A DNA stretch of 64,000 nt, taken from positions 682,001-746,000 of the forward strand of contig NZ_QEHM01000001.1 of assembly GCF_003116585.1 (NCBI RefSeq), given 5' to 3'. The notes under the pieces were generated by a model, which worked only from the letters and a program-made list of their open reading frames with translations, was not told where the DNA came from and searched no databases. How positions within the stretch are numbered: position 1 is the stretch's first letter; each line of letters begins with the position of its first letter. Made by a program: the position numbers and the translations under genes. The stretch is from Albibacillus kandeliae (GTDB lineage: Bacteria; Pseudomonadota; Alphaproteobacteria; Rhodobacterales; Rhodobacteraceae). This document shows, one piece after another, positions 10,701 to 18,941 of the stretch.

Positions 10701-11252
10701 TACGAGCTGTACCAGTCGATGCTGGAGGAGGCGATTGCCAAGATCCGGGCCGGGGAAATGGACGGGCTGGCCGAGGTGGACGACCAGTGGGCGCCGCAGA
10801 TCAATCTGGGCGTACCGGTGCTGATCCCCGAGGAGTACGTGCCCGACCTCGACGTGCGTCTGGGGCTCTATCGGCGCCTCTCGTCGCTTTCGACCAAGGT
10901 GGAACTGGAAGGGTTCGCCGCCGAGCTGATCGACCGGTTCGGCAAGCTGCCACGCGAGGTGAACACGCTGTTGTTGGTGGTGCGGATCAAGGCCATGTGC
11001 AAACGCGCCGGGATCTCCAAGCTCGACGGCGGGCCCAAGGGCGCGACGATCCAGTTTCACAACGACAAGTTCGCCAATCCGCAGGGGCTGGTGGAGTTCA
11101 TCCAGGACCAGAAGGGCCTCGCCAAGGTCAAGGACAACAAGATCGTGGTGCGGCGCGACTGGAAGAACGACGGCGACAAGATCAAGGGGGCCTTTGCCAT
11201 CGCGCGGGACCTGGCCGAGAAGGTCGTGGAAGCCAAGAAGGCGAAGGGCTGA
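7800..11252 (+). CDS. mfd: Transcription-repair coupling factor
   Basis: A 1150-residue superfamily 2 translocase, the usual length for Mfd. It displaces RNA polymerase stalled at DNA lesions and recruits UvrA. The N-terminal UvrB-like module holds GGIIDIYPPG (about residue 159); the RNA-polymerase-interacting domain follows with GDLVVHVDHGIGRYKGL; then come the helicase motifs with Walker A GDVGFGKT (624-631) and DEEQ (725-728), TATPIPRTL, and QIRGRVGR. The C-terminal TRCF domain is present. It is followed by a strong hairpin and a gene-poor stretch. Confidence 0.98.
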   Translation: MTAPEHITVGGAPEGFDARLILDEIEKRGAPVLHIARDDKRMAAMAAALAFFAPDMPVLTFPAWDCLPYDRVSPNADISAARMATLAALVHTMPKRFVLLTTLNAATQRVPAREVLREAAFSARVGHRVDEEALRNFLVRMGFTQSPTVMEPGDYAIRGGIIDIYPPGESGPVRLDLFGDVLDGARRFDPATQRTTEKLEVVELAPVSEVILDEAAITRFRQTYRIEFGAAGTDDPLYEAVSAGRKHQGIEHWLPFFHEKLETLFDYLPGATITQDDQTTPTRLARWESVADQYETRRLAMAQKSRLDSVYKPAPPGLLYLDEAAWDKAVWDHRILKFHPLAQASGPGVIDAGGRIGRNFSPERQQESISLFGALADHVRKRLEAGPVVVASYSEGARERLSGLIEDEGLAETIEISNGTRIGKRGLHLAVWALEHGFETPGLTVISEQDVLGDRLIRSTKKKRKAENFLTEAQSLSPGDLVVHVDHGIGRYKGLEVITAAGAAHECLLLEYAEDARLYLPVENIELLSKYGHDEGLLDRLGGGAWQAKKARLKERIREMADRLIRVAAERALRTAPVLEAEHHAWEAFSARFPYEETEDQLRAIGDVLGDMASGNPMDRLICGDVGFGKTEVAMRAAFVAAMSGVQVAVIAPTTLLARQHYASFAERFRGFPVNVRQLSRFVSAKDAQQTRDGVSRGEVDIVIGTHALLAKGIRFKNLGLLIIDEEQHFGVSHKERLKQLRSDIHVLTLTATPIPRTLQLSLSGVRDLSIIGTPPVDRLAIRTYVSEFDAVTIREALLREHYRGGQSFYVVPRITDLPEIEEFLKEQLPELTYVIAHGQMAPGELDDRMNAFYDGKYDVLLATTIVESGLDIPTANTMVVHRADMFGLAQLYQIRGRVGRSKTRAYAYLTTKPRAKLTDTAEKRLRVLGSLDTLGAGFTLASQDLDIRGAGNLLGEEQSGQMRDVGYELYQSMLEEAIAKIRAGEMDGLAEVDDQWAPQINLGVPVLIPEEYVPDLDVRLGLYRRLSSLSTKVELEGFAAELIDRFGKLPREVNTLLLVVRIKAMCKRAGISKLDGGPKGATIQFHNDKFANPQGLVEFIQDQKGLAKVKDNKIVVRRDWKNDGDKIKGAFAIARDLAEKVVEAKKAKG

Positions 11253-11260
11253 GAAAGTCT

Positions 11261-11295
11261 CTCCGGCGCGCGCACTCACAACACGCGCCGGAGAC
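11261..11295 (+). terminator. Perfect 11-bp hairpin after mfd, possible terminator
   Basis: Arms tctccggcgcg (11261-11271) and cgcgccggaga (11285-11295) form a perfect stem with a 13-base loop, starting 9 bases after the mfd stop. No T run follows, so termination here would be intrinsic-weak or Rho-assisted. Confidence 0.5.
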
Positions 11296-11834
11296 GGGCT
11301 TGCGCCCTAGGACCGCCTGCGCGCCGCAACCGACCGATCCGGAACCGCAAACGGCAGCCGGGACGGGATTGACGGTGGTACCGGGGCCACCGGGCTGGGC
11401 GTTTCGGCGAAAGCATTGTCTTCAAATGTAATTCTGTCGGCTGCCACGACACTCCCCGCGGCAGCCGACAGCGATTGCACCATGGTGGACGCAAGGTGAC
11501 TTCCGTACATCTTGGTGATCCCCCTCGAAAAAATATCGTCATGAAAATAGCGTGCTGGGGCAGCAAACCGGCGGCGCCACCGTCCTGTCAACGCTGGCGT
11601 TCGCCGGTTTTCGGCGCGCAAACACGCGGAACGGGAAAGCCGGAGTGGCCCGTTCACCCGGCCGGGAAAATCCGAGCTGACCTTGGGCAGTCAGTGCAAA
11701 TTCACGGATGACAGGACGGTAAGTTTTTCATTCCGAAAAATCGGGAAGCGGCCCGTTTCGGCGGGTTCACGCCTGAATTCCGCGTCGCATTAGCGAATCG
11801 ACGGGTGCGCTACCGCCTCTCAAACAACGCAGGT
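11296..11834. other. Gene-poor region between mfd and a tetR-type gene
   Basis: About 540 bases without a recognisable conserved gene. The only plausible coding segment is the small minus-strand frame at 11307-11510, listed separately. Nothing else with gene-like codon use or known motifs was seen. Confidence 0.5.
11307..11510 (-). CDS. Small hypothetical protein, uncertain
   Basis: A possible 67-residue protein starting at ATG 11510 behind gaggggga. Its codon choice in the first half is GC-rich at third positions and host-like, and the end is proline-rich (ETPSPVAPVPPSIPSRLP). I recognise no domain. It runs opposite to mfd and in the same direction as the TetR gene upstream. It could be a chance frame. 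Confidence 0.3.
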   Translation of the reverse strand: MYGSHLASTMVQSLSAAAGSVVAADRITFEDNAFAETPSPVAPVPPSIPSRLPFAVPDRSVAARRRS

Positions 11835-12473
11835 CTAACGGGAACGCGCCCAGGGCCGCTCGATGACGGGCACGTCGGAGGAATCCTCGACATAGGACTG
11901 GATCAACCGGTCGAAGGCGCGCCGGGCGAGCCTGCTGTGATCGCGCGTGTGGCCGAGGCTTGCAACGAAACTCCAGTGGGCGTGCATCATCGAGACGAAC
12001 ATGAAGGACAGTTCCTCGCAGGCGGCGCTGCCGAGGTCGGGGTAGGCGATCTTGAGCTCGTGGACGATGACCTGGCCGAGGATCTTGTACTGGTCGCACA
12101 TCCGCTCCTTCAGTTGGGGGCAACCGACGGAATAGGCGATCATCGCATCGTAGGTCTCGAGGTTGACCGGCATGGGATGGGTCTCGGCAAGGTCAAAGAA
12201 GAAATCGAGGAAGAACTTCAGCCGTTCGACCTTGCCGACCTTCACGATGCCATCCACCAGCGTGTCGCGGTAGCTGCCGCCAAGGTGGTCGCAGAGATCG
12301 CAGACCATCGAGTCCAGATCGGCGTAGTAGTAGCGGACCAGTTGCCGCGACAGTCCCGCCTCCAGCGCGACGTTCTCGAAGGATAGCGCTTGCAGGCCCT
12401 TGGTGCTCAGCAGGGTCGCCGTGGCCTCCAGGATCTGGGTCTTCTTGGATGGGGTTTGTTCGCCCGTGGTCAA
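11835..12473 (-). CDS. TetR-family transcriptional regulator
   Basis: A 212-residue regulator. Residues 13-60 form the TetR DNA-binding domain (ILEATATLLSTKGLQALSF, then LSRQLVRYYYADLDSM), and the rest is a helical ligand domain without recognisable specificity. The start codon is TTG at 12473, supported by agggag about 8 bases upstream. It follows a TPR-protein gene on the same strand at a distance of 129 bases. The ligand and targets cannot be read from the sequence. Confidence 0.85.
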   Translation of the reverse strand: MTTGEQTPSKKTQILEATATLLSTKGLQALSFENVALEAGLSRQLVRYYYADLDSMVCDLCDHLGGSYRDTLVDGIVKVGKVERLKFFLDFFFDLAETHPMPVNLETYDAMIAYSVGCPQLKERMCDQYKILGQVIVHELKIAYPDLGSAACEELSFMFVSMMHAHWSFVASLGHTRDHSRLARRAFDRLIQSYVEDSSDVPVIERPWARSR

Positions 12474-12602
12474 ATTCCCGACTCCCTTACCCTCTCAAAT
12501 ACGCAGGGTCCGAATTGGGGCGGGAGTGTAGAGAAACGCGGCGGTCTTGGGAACAATCGAGGTTCCGTCGACCGCCGGATCTGGTTGGCGCGGGTGCGCT
12601 GA

Positions 12603-14276
12603 CTATTTCGCGGCGCAGCAGGCCTTCATCGCGGCTTGCGCGCAAAAGCAGGAGGCGCCGACAGCGCGGTCGGCCCGGGCCAGCGCGAGGTCGAGGCGCA
12701 GCTTGATCTGCCGCAGTTCCTCGCTGTCGCCCTTCTTCTGAAGGCAGTCGTGCAGTCCCTTGAGGCTCCACACATTGTCCGGGTGCACCGTTGCGCGGCT
12801 CAGTTGCCCGCCCAGCCCGAGATCCTCTCGGTAGGCCTGTTCCGCCTCTGCTACGTGCCCCTGTTCGAAAAGCAGCGCGCCAAGGGCATGGCGCACCGGC
12901 TGCATCCAGCCCCAGGGTTCGTCGTAGGGCAGGTTGTCTTCCAGCGCGACGGCGCGGCGCAGGTCGGCGAAGGCGACATCGTAGTTGGCCTTGCGGTACT
13001 CGATCTCGCCCCGCAACATCGCCTTGGCGACCTCCAGCAGATCGCGCACGGTATTGTTGTGCAGCAGACGGGCTTCCGGCACGAGGGCCGCGGCCTGCAG
13101 GAACTCCTGCTCGGCGGCCTCGGCCTCGGCAACCTGTCCCAGCGCGGCATGACCGAGGGCGCGCGCGTAGAGCGTGTTGGCCGTCAGCGTCTTCCAGAGC
13201 CCGCGATCTTCGGGCAGAGGCGCGTCGATGCACTCCTGCCAGCGGCCGAAGCGGACGAGTACATGGGGCTTCATCGCCATGTAAGCCTCGAAGTAATCCG
13301 CCATCGGCGGGCTCTCGATCCTGAGCGCCTCTTCCGGCACCGTGTCGAACATGCCCTGTACGGCGTCGAGCGCGGGCTGCATCTGGCCGAGGAACAGCGC
13401 GCCGTAGATCACGAAGTGATAGTCGTGGAGGCGGTAGCCCATGTAGAAGTTCAGCGCGCCCTCGCGTTCGTAGTACTTGAGGTCTGCCTTGATCGCCGCC
13501 TCGTTCCAGTGAACGACGTCGTGGTAGTTGCCGCAGAGCACGTCGATATGGGTGGGCATGTGCACGAGGTGCCCGGCGTCGGGCACAAGGGTGCGCAGCA
13601 CATCGGCAGCCTTCAGGGCCTTCTCGGGGAAGGGCGACATCTCCATCAGGTGCACGTAGAGGTGCAGCAGGCCGGGGTGGCTCATGGCACCGGGCTGACC
13701 GTTCAGCGCCTCTTCCAGCAGGGCTTGCGCCTCGAGCGTGAGGGCGCCCTCTGCCGGGCAGGCGTTGGGCAGGTCCCACATCAGCCAAGGGGTGAGGTTC
13801 ATCATCGCCTCGACCGCGACCGAGCGGATGTCCATGTGGTCGGGGTGCGCGCGGAGGGCGGTGCGCATGACCTCGACATAGGCGCGATTCCACGGCTCCA
13901 TGTCGTCGATCAGCGTGCGTTGCGGGTATCGCGCGGTGAGAGTGCGGATCAGCGCCTGTTCGGGGGGCGTCAGCCCCTCGACCCGCGCGAGCGCTTCCTG
14001 CGTGGCGTCGAAGGCGGTTGCCAGCGCTTCGGCGCGGCTCCGTTCGTCGTAGAGATGCCAGGGCATGTTGTAGTTCGGGCCCGCGGCATAGGCGATGCCC
14101 CAATAGGCCATGGCGCAGTCGGGGTCATGCTCCAGCGCCTTGCGATAGCAGGCGACGGCCTCTTCGTGGTTGAAGCCGTAGGTCCAGTTCAGCCCGCGAT
14201 CGAACCAGATCTGTGCCTCTGGCGAGGGGGTGGAGATTGCGAGGCTGTAGGTCCCCAGATCGTAGCCATAGCCCAT
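12603..14276 (-). CDS. Tetratricopeptide-repeat protein with Cys-rich tail
   Basis: A 557-residue soluble protein built of TPR-like helical repeats, seen for example at NHEEAVACYRKALEHDPDCAMAYW near residue 38, and again in the C-terminal third. The ATG at 14276 follows gggaga; it begins MGYGYDLGTYS. No signal peptide or catalytic motif is visible. The last 18 residues contain four cysteines (SCFCAQAAMKACC), an unusual tail that could bind metal or form disulfides. It is flanked by an MFS pump upstream and a TetR regulator downstream on the same strand. The role is probably protein-protein contact; partners are unknown. Confidence 0.75.
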   Translation of the reverse strand: MGYGYDLGTYSLAISTPSPEAQIWFDRGLNWTYGFNHEEAVACYRKALEHDPDCAMAYWGIAYAAGPNYNMPWHLYDERSRAEALATAFDATQEALARVEGLTPPEQALIRTLTARYPQRTLIDDMEPWNRAYVEVMRTALRAHPDHMDIRSVAVEAMMNLTPWLMWDLPNACPAEGALTLEAQALLEEALNGQPGAMSHPGLLHLYVHLMEMSPFPEKALKAADVLRTLVPDAGHLVHMPTHIDVLCGNYHDVVHWNEAAIKADLKYYEREGALNFYMGYRLHDYHFVIYGALFLGQMQPALDAVQGMFDTVPEEALRIESPPMADYFEAYMAMKPHVLVRFGRWQECIDAPLPEDRGLWKTLTANTLYARALGHAALGQVAEAEAAEQEFLQAAALVPEARLLHNNTVRDLLEVAKAMLRGEIEYRKANYDVAFADLRRAVALEDNLPYDEPWGWMQPVRHALGALLFEQGHVAEAEQAYREDLGLGGQLSRATVHPDNVWSLKGLHDCLQKKGDSEELRQIKLRLDLALARADRAVGASCFCAQAAMKACCAAK

Positions 14277-14342
14277 GTCGTATCTCCCAGATTGGCGTGC
14301 AAAAATCCTAACCCAACCGATCCGAAACGCCAAACCCGAGGT

Positions 14343-15557
14343 CTAGGTGGCGGGCGCGGTCTTGATCCGCTCCAGCCGCCGCATCCGCAGCATCAGCAGG
14401 AACCCGAGCAGGGAAAAGACGAAGATACCCGCGGCGAGGGGCCGGATGGTGCCGTTGAACATCAGCCCGATGGGCGAGGCGATGACAGCCGCAAGCACGG
14501 TCGAGATCGCGCCGATCACCGAGGCGGCCATGCCGGCGATGTGCCCGACCGGTTCCATGGCGAGGGCGTTCAGGTTGCCAAGCGCGGTGCCGACCATGAA
14601 GAAGACCGAGGCCTGCCAGAACACGAAGAGCCCGAAGCTGGCCGCATCGGAGAGGTCCGAATGGCTGGCGATGATCATCAGGCCGGAGACCAGCAGCTGG
14701 AAGCTGATGGTCCATGTGACCAGCTTGCGCATGCCCAGACGCATCACCAGCGCGGCGTTCAGGAAGCTGGCGCTGGCGGTCACCACGGCGACTGCGGCGA
14801 ACCAGAAGGGAAACTCGTCGGCCCGGTGGTAGAGCTGGTCATAGACCGGCTGCACCGAGGAGATCATGGCAAACATGATGGCCATGCAGAGCGTCTGGAC
14901 CGTGATCGACAGGCGCACCATCTGGATGCCCATCATCTCCTTCACCGCATCCAGCATCAGCGGCAGGCGGAAGGGGCGGCGGCGCTCGGCAGGCAGCGGC
15001 TCGGGCAGGCGCATGGTCATCCAGATCGTCGAGACGGCCGAGAAAAGGATGAAGGCGATGAAGATCGACCGCCACCCGGCGACGGCGATGATGCCGGTGC
15101 CGATCAGCGGCGCGAAGGCGGGGAAGACCACGAAGATCATCATCACGATAGAGAGCATGCGCGCCATCGTGCGCCCGGAATGCAGGTCGCGCATGATGGC
15201 AATCGAGACGACACGGGGACCGGAGGCGCCGAGGCCCTGCGCGAAACGGGTCAGCAGCAGCAGGTCGAGGGAGTCGGCCAGCGTCGAGACGAAGGCCGCG
15301 ACGACGTAGACGGCGCAGCCCGCAATGATCACCGGTTTGCGGCCGAAGGCGTCTGACAGCGGCCCCACGAAGAAGGTGCCCAGCCCCATGCCCGCCACGA
15401 AGGCGGTGACAACCAGCTGGGCGCGGTTGATCGCGTCCGGGCTCAGCTCGCCGGCGATTTCGGGCAGGGCCGGCAGCATGGCATCGACCGAGAAGGCGAC
15501 CGTCGCCATCATCATGGCGGTCATGGCGATAAACTCGGGGCGGGAGATACTGGTCAT
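14343..15557 (-). CDS. Bcr/CflA-type multidrug efflux MFS transporter
   Basis: A 404-residue protein with 12 predicted membrane helices. The N-terminal block (SVDAMLPALPEIAGEL) and the GPLSDAFGRKPVI loop between helices 2 and 3 are typical of the Bcr/CflA group of drug:H+ antiporters, which export chloramphenicol-like drugs, bicyclomycin or small metabolites. The motif LTRFAQGLGASGPRVVSIAI in helix 4 also fits. It lies 66 bases before the TPR gene on the same strand. The substrate is unknown. Confidence 0.88.
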   Translation of the reverse strand: MTSISRPEFIAMTAMMMATVAFSVDAMLPALPEIAGELSPDAINRAQLVVTAFVAGMGLGTFFVGPLSDAFGRKPVIIAGCAVYVVAAFVSTLADSLDLLLLTRFAQGLGASGPRVVSIAIMRDLHSGRTMARMLSIVMMIFVVFPAFAPLIGTGIIAVAGWRSIFIAFILFSAVSTIWMTMRLPEPLPAERRRPFRLPLMLDAVKEMMGIQMVRLSITVQTLCMAIMFAMISSVQPVYDQLYHRADEFPFWFAAVAVVTASASFLNAALVMRLGMRKLVTWTISFQLLVSGLMIIASHSDLSDAASFGLFVFWQASVFFMVGTALGNLNALAMEPVGHIAGMAASVIGAISTVLAAVIASPIGLMFNGTIRPLAAGIFVFSLLGFLLMLRMRRLERIKTAPAT

Positions 15558-15731
15558 GTGGGGATCCTTCTACACGCCGCCGGTAACACGAAGGTCAGGG
15601 GGGACCAAGGTGTGAAGCTAACAGAGAGATGTGTGAATTTGCACAAACCCCTTCCTGACCTGTGAACAGGTTAAGAAATGGGCGGTGCGCAATGAAAGCC
15701 GGGAATGGTCGTCGCGCCGGGCGCGCGGACG

Positions 15732-16382
15732 TCAGGCGTCGAGCTGCTGGGAGAGTTCCTCGATGACCTTCAGCCACAGCTCCGGCGGCTGGGCGCCGGG
15801 CACCGCGTGCTTGCCCCCGACGATGAAGGTCGGCACCGAGTTCACACCCATCTCGCGGGCGCTGGCGTCGCGGTCGATGATGTTCTGGCGGTCCGCATCC
15901 GAGCCCAGAAGCCGCAGGATCACCGAGGCGTCCAGCCCGATGCCATCGGCGATATCGCCCAGCACTTCGTGGTCACCGATATCACGGCCCTCGACGAAAT
16001 AGGCGCGGAACAGGGCGTCGACCGCGTCGTGCTGCTTGTGCTCGATCCCGGCCCAGTGGATCAGCCGGTGGGCGTCCAGCGTGTTCGGCGTACGCTGCAT
16101 CGCCTCGAAGTTGATCTCGAGCCCGGCGGACCTGGCATGTTCCACCACCGGCGCATAGGCGCGGACCGCGCCCTCCTGGCCGCCGAACTTGGCCTCGAGG
16201 TAGGCGCGACGGTCCATGCCTCCCTCGGGCATCTCGGGGTTCAGCTGGAACGGATGCCACTGGATCACGAAGGGATGGTCCGGCACCTGCGCCAGCGCCT
16301 TCTCCAGATGGGTCTTGCCGATGTAGCACCAGGGGCAGATCGGGTCGGACAGGATGTCGAGGGCGACGGTTTGCACGGTCAT
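15732..16382 (-). CDS. DsbA-family (FrnE-like) thiol oxidoreductase
   Basis: A 216-residue protein with a thioredoxin-like fold and an inserted helical domain. The active-site motif is CPWC at residues 16-19, with the cis-Pro segment SVPTFIVGG near residue 188. There is no signal peptide, so it is cytoplasmic, like FrnE and related polyketide-oxidoreductase/isomerase proteins of the DSBA Pfam family. The start codon overlaps the stop of the upstream acyl-CoA ligase gene by 4 bp, so the two are translationally coupled. The substrate is unknown. Confidence 0.88.
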   Translation of the reverse strand: MTVQTVALDILSDPICPWCYIGKTHLEKALAQVPDHPFVIQWHPFQLNPEMPEGGMDRRAYLEAKFGGQEGAVRAYAPVVEHARSAGLEINFEAMQRTPNTLDAHRLIHWAGIEHKQHDAVDALFRAYFVEGRDIGDHEVLGDIADGIGLDASVILRLLGSDADRQNIIDRDASAREMGVNSVPTFIVGGKHAVPGAQPPELWLKVIEELSQQLDA

Positions 16383-17899
16383 GCGGCGGGACCTTCGAAA
16401 TAGGGTTTCAGCGCGCGGCGCAGCAGTTTCCCGTTGGCGCCGGTCGGCAGCGCAGGAAGGTGGCGATAGGCGCGGGGTTGCTTGTAACGGGCAAGCCGTT
16501 CGGCAGCATAGGCCTTGAGGGCGGCCTCGTCCAGTTCGGCAGGTCCGGAGTAGAAGGCCACGATGATGCGCGCGTCTTCCTTGATCTCCACGTCGGTCAC
16601 GCCGACCTGCTCAATCCCCGGGTAGCCGGTCAGCGCGGATTCCACCTCGACCGGAGAGACCCGGTAGCCACCCGCGTTCATCATGTCGTCATCGCGCCCG
16701 AGGTAGGTGACCTGTCCGTCGATTGCCATAGCGCCCTGATCGCCGGTCAGGAACCAGTCTCCCTGCATCCGCGCTGCGGTGTCCTCGGGGGCGTTCAGGT
16801 AGCCCAGCATCAGGCCGGGGTCATCGCGGCGTACTGCGATGGTACCCGGTTCGCCCTGCGCGACGGGCTGGCCGTCATGGCCGAGGATCGCGATGCGCCG
16901 GCCTTGCTGCGGCTGGCCGAGCGCATGGCCGCGCGCGGGGCGCTCCGGGCAGGAGGAAATGAAGGTCGAACACTCCGACATGCCGTAGGCCTCGTAAAGC
17001 TCGGTGCCGGTCGCGGCCTTCCAGCTTTCGTGCAGCTTGGGCGAGAGCTTCTCCCCTGCGGCGAGCCCGTGTCGGAGATTGGGAAGATCGAGCGCCACGT
17101 TGTCCTGCATCAGCTTGCGGAAAACGCCCGGCGCAGCGGCGAAGATGGTCGCCCCGTGGTCCCGCAGCAGGGCGGGCAGGGCAGAGGGATCGGTGCCCGC
17201 CTCGGGGATCAAAGCGGTGGCGCCCATGGTCCAGGGATCCATCAGACCGGTGCCAAGCGTGTAGGTCCAGTTGAAGGCGCCCGCATGGCACAACCGGTCC
17301 TCCGGCGTCAGGCCGTACCAGCCCTGCATCATCATCTGGCGCGCCCAGATGGCGCGATGTGCGTGGGCGACGGCGCGCGGCTTGCCCGAGGTGCCCGACG
17401 TATAGACCACATAGGCCATGCGCTCCGGGTCGCCGAGGGCATAGTCGCAGGGGGCGAGTAGCCGCATGGCGCGCAGCGCGTCGAGGCCGATGGTCCGGTC
17501 GTGCGGCGCGCTCGCGACCTCAGGGTCGCGCAGGACGGCGGCGGGCTTGAGCTCCGCGATGATCCGGGCGGTCTCGGGTTCGGTCAACTGCGAGGAGGTC
17601 GGCACCGGCACGATCCCGGCGGCGATGGCGCCGAGGTAGGCGATGGGAAAGTCCACCGTATTGCCCAGCCGCATCAGGACGATATCGCCGGGGTTCAGCC
17701 CGGCTTCGAGGAGGCCGGTGCCGGTGCCACGCACGGCCGCTTCGAGTTGCGCGTAGGTCCAGTCGGAAGAGCCCGCGGTGGCGATCACTGAAAGCGCGGT
17801 CTTCTGCGGGGCCGCAGGCGCCTGTGACAGCACGTGCGCCGCCAGGTTGAAGGGCGCGGGGCAGGGCGGCGGCGGGCCTTGATCGAAGAGCGAGAGCAT
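16379..17899 (-). CDS. AMP-dependent acyl-CoA synthetase/ligase
   Basis: A 506-residue adenylate-forming enzyme. The P-loop motif YTSGTSGKPRAV (about 166-177), the YEAYGMSE motif, LTGDQG, and the C-terminal hinge and catalytic lysine region (GANGKLL, Lys near 491) are all present. The overall pattern is closest to the benzoate-CoA/acetyl-CoA ligase side of the family, but the acid cannot be named. It activates a carboxylic acid as acyl-AMP and transfers it to CoA. It is divergent from an XRE-cupin regulator with 66 bases between, which suggests local control. Confidence 0.85.
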   Translation of the reverse strand: MLSLFDQGPPPPCPAPFNLAAHVLSQAPAAPQKTALSVIATAGSSDWTYAQLEAAVRGTGTGLLEAGLNPGDIVLMRLGNTVDFPIAYLGAIAAGIVPVPTSSQLTEPETARIIAELKPAAVLRDPEVASAPHDRTIGLDALRAMRLLAPCDYALGDPERMAYVVYTSGTSGKPRAVAHAHRAIWARQMMMQGWYGLTPEDRLCHAGAFNWTYTLGTGLMDPWTMGATALIPEAGTDPSALPALLRDHGATIFAAAPGVFRKLMQDNVALDLPNLRHGLAAGEKLSPKLHESWKAATGTELYEAYGMSECSTFISSCPERPARGHALGQPQQGRRIAILGHDGQPVAQGEPGTIAVRRDDPGLMLGYLNAPEDTAARMQGDWFLTGDQGAMAIDGQVTYLGRDDDMMNAGGYRVSPVEVESALTGYPGIEQVGVTDVEIKEDARIIVAFYSGPAELDEAALKAYAAERLARYKQPRAYRHLPALPTGANGKLLRRALKPYFEGPAA

Positions 17900-17965
17900 G
17901 GTCCGTGGCTAGCGCCTCACCGTGGCCGTTGCAAGCGTGTCTGGCGCCGCCTATAGAAGCTGATC

Positions 17966-18589
17966 ATGACCGAGCGCGACCCGAAATCCCTGATCCGCAT
18001 TGCCCATGCCAAGGGCGGTGAAACGAGCGGCGAACCGCTTGACCTGGGCGCGCGTGTGCGCGAGCTGCGCAAGGAACGGGACTGGACACTGGAACAGGCG
18101 GCCAATCAGGCCGGGCTGGCGCGCTCGACGCTCTCGAAGATCGAGAACGGGCAGATGTCGCCGACCTACGAGGCTTTGAAGAAGCTGGCGACGGGCCTGC
18201 AGATCTCGGTGCCGCAGCTGTTCACGCCGCCGCAGAAGGATCAGGTCAACGGGCGCATGGCGGTGACCAAGGCCGAGAACGGTCAGGCGCTGGCCACGGC
18301 GACCTACGAACATACGCTGCTGGCCGAGACCCTGACCAAGAAACAGATGCTGCCCTATCGTGCCCGGGTGCGGGCGCGCAGTATGGAAGAGTTCGACGGC
18401 TGGGTGCGTCACGACGGCGAGGAATTCCTCTATGTCCTGACCGGGGTCATCACGCTCTACACCGAATTCTACGAGCCGATCGAAATGCGGCGCGGCGACA
18501 GCGCTTATTACGACGCGACCATGGGGCACAACGTGGTCTCGGTCAGTCCCGAGGATGCGACAATCCTCTGGGTTACGTCACTGGTCTGA
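17966..18589 (+). CDS. XRE-family regulator with C-terminal cupin sensor
   Basis: A 207-residue regulator. Residues 28-83 form a lambda-repressor-type helix-turn-helix (VRELRKERDWTLEQAANQ, then STLSKIENGQMSPTYEALKKL), and residues about 120-205 form a cupin barrel (DGEEFLYVLTGVITLY, RRGDSAYYDATMGH). This family senses small acids or amines through the cupin and represses or activates nearby catabolic genes. Its divergent neighbour is the acyl-CoA ligase/DsbA-like operon, which is the probable target. Confidence 0.88.
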   Translation: MTERDPKSLIRIAHAKGGETSGEPLDLGARVRELRKERDWTLEQAANQAGLARSTLSKIENGQMSPTYEALKKLATGLQISVPQLFTPPQKDQVNGRMAVTKAENGQALATATYEHTLLAETLTKKQMLPYRARVRARSMEEFDGWVRHDGEEFLYVLTGVITLYTEFYEPIEMRRGDSAYYDATMGHNVVSVSPEDATILWVTSLV

Positions 18590-18595
18590 GTGGGA

Positions 18596-18841
18596 TCAGG
18601 AGGCGCGGCGGACTTGAACCGGTTCGCGCAGTTCGCCTGCAAGGGTTTCGATATAAAGGAAATCCTCGAACTCTTCGCGGGCTTCTGTGAGGGAAAGGTC
18701 GTGGGTGAGGGCCAGGTAAGCTTCGAAGTCACAGCGGTCGCGGCAGGTCCGGACCATGCAATCCGGTTCCAGACGCGGGAACCTGTTGCGTAGTCGTACG
18801 GACCATCGCGGCCAGTCGTTCGTGATGTCGGACCAGTTCAT
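18596..18841 (-). CDS. Small conserved acidic protein of unknown function
   Basis: An 81-residue protein starting MNWSDITNDWPRW at 18841. The N-terminus loosely recalls the MNW start of CsbD-like stress proteins, but the rest does not match that family. It has three Cys in the middle (PDCMVRTCRDRCDF) and an acidic helix after that. It is convergent with the XRE-cupin gene, whose stop lies 6 bases away. The function is unknown; the gene-like composition makes it probably real. Confidence 0.6.
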   Translation of the reverse strand: MNWSDITNDWPRWSVRLRNRFPRLEPDCMVRTCRDRCDFEAYLALTHDLSLTEAREEFEDFLYIETLAGELREPVQVRRAS

Positions 18842-18941
18842 TTGGCAGAACCGTCGTTTCCCCAAGGTGCACGTTTAACGGTATCCCTGCCCGGAAATTA
18901 ATATATGCGACGTTTTGACGCAGCGCGAAATCGTGCCAGTG

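Noticed and set aside
12636-15356. A 906-codon plus-strand frame running across the TPR and MFS genes
   Set aside because: It crosses two real genes on the other strand and the gap between them, and has a shadow-type composition.
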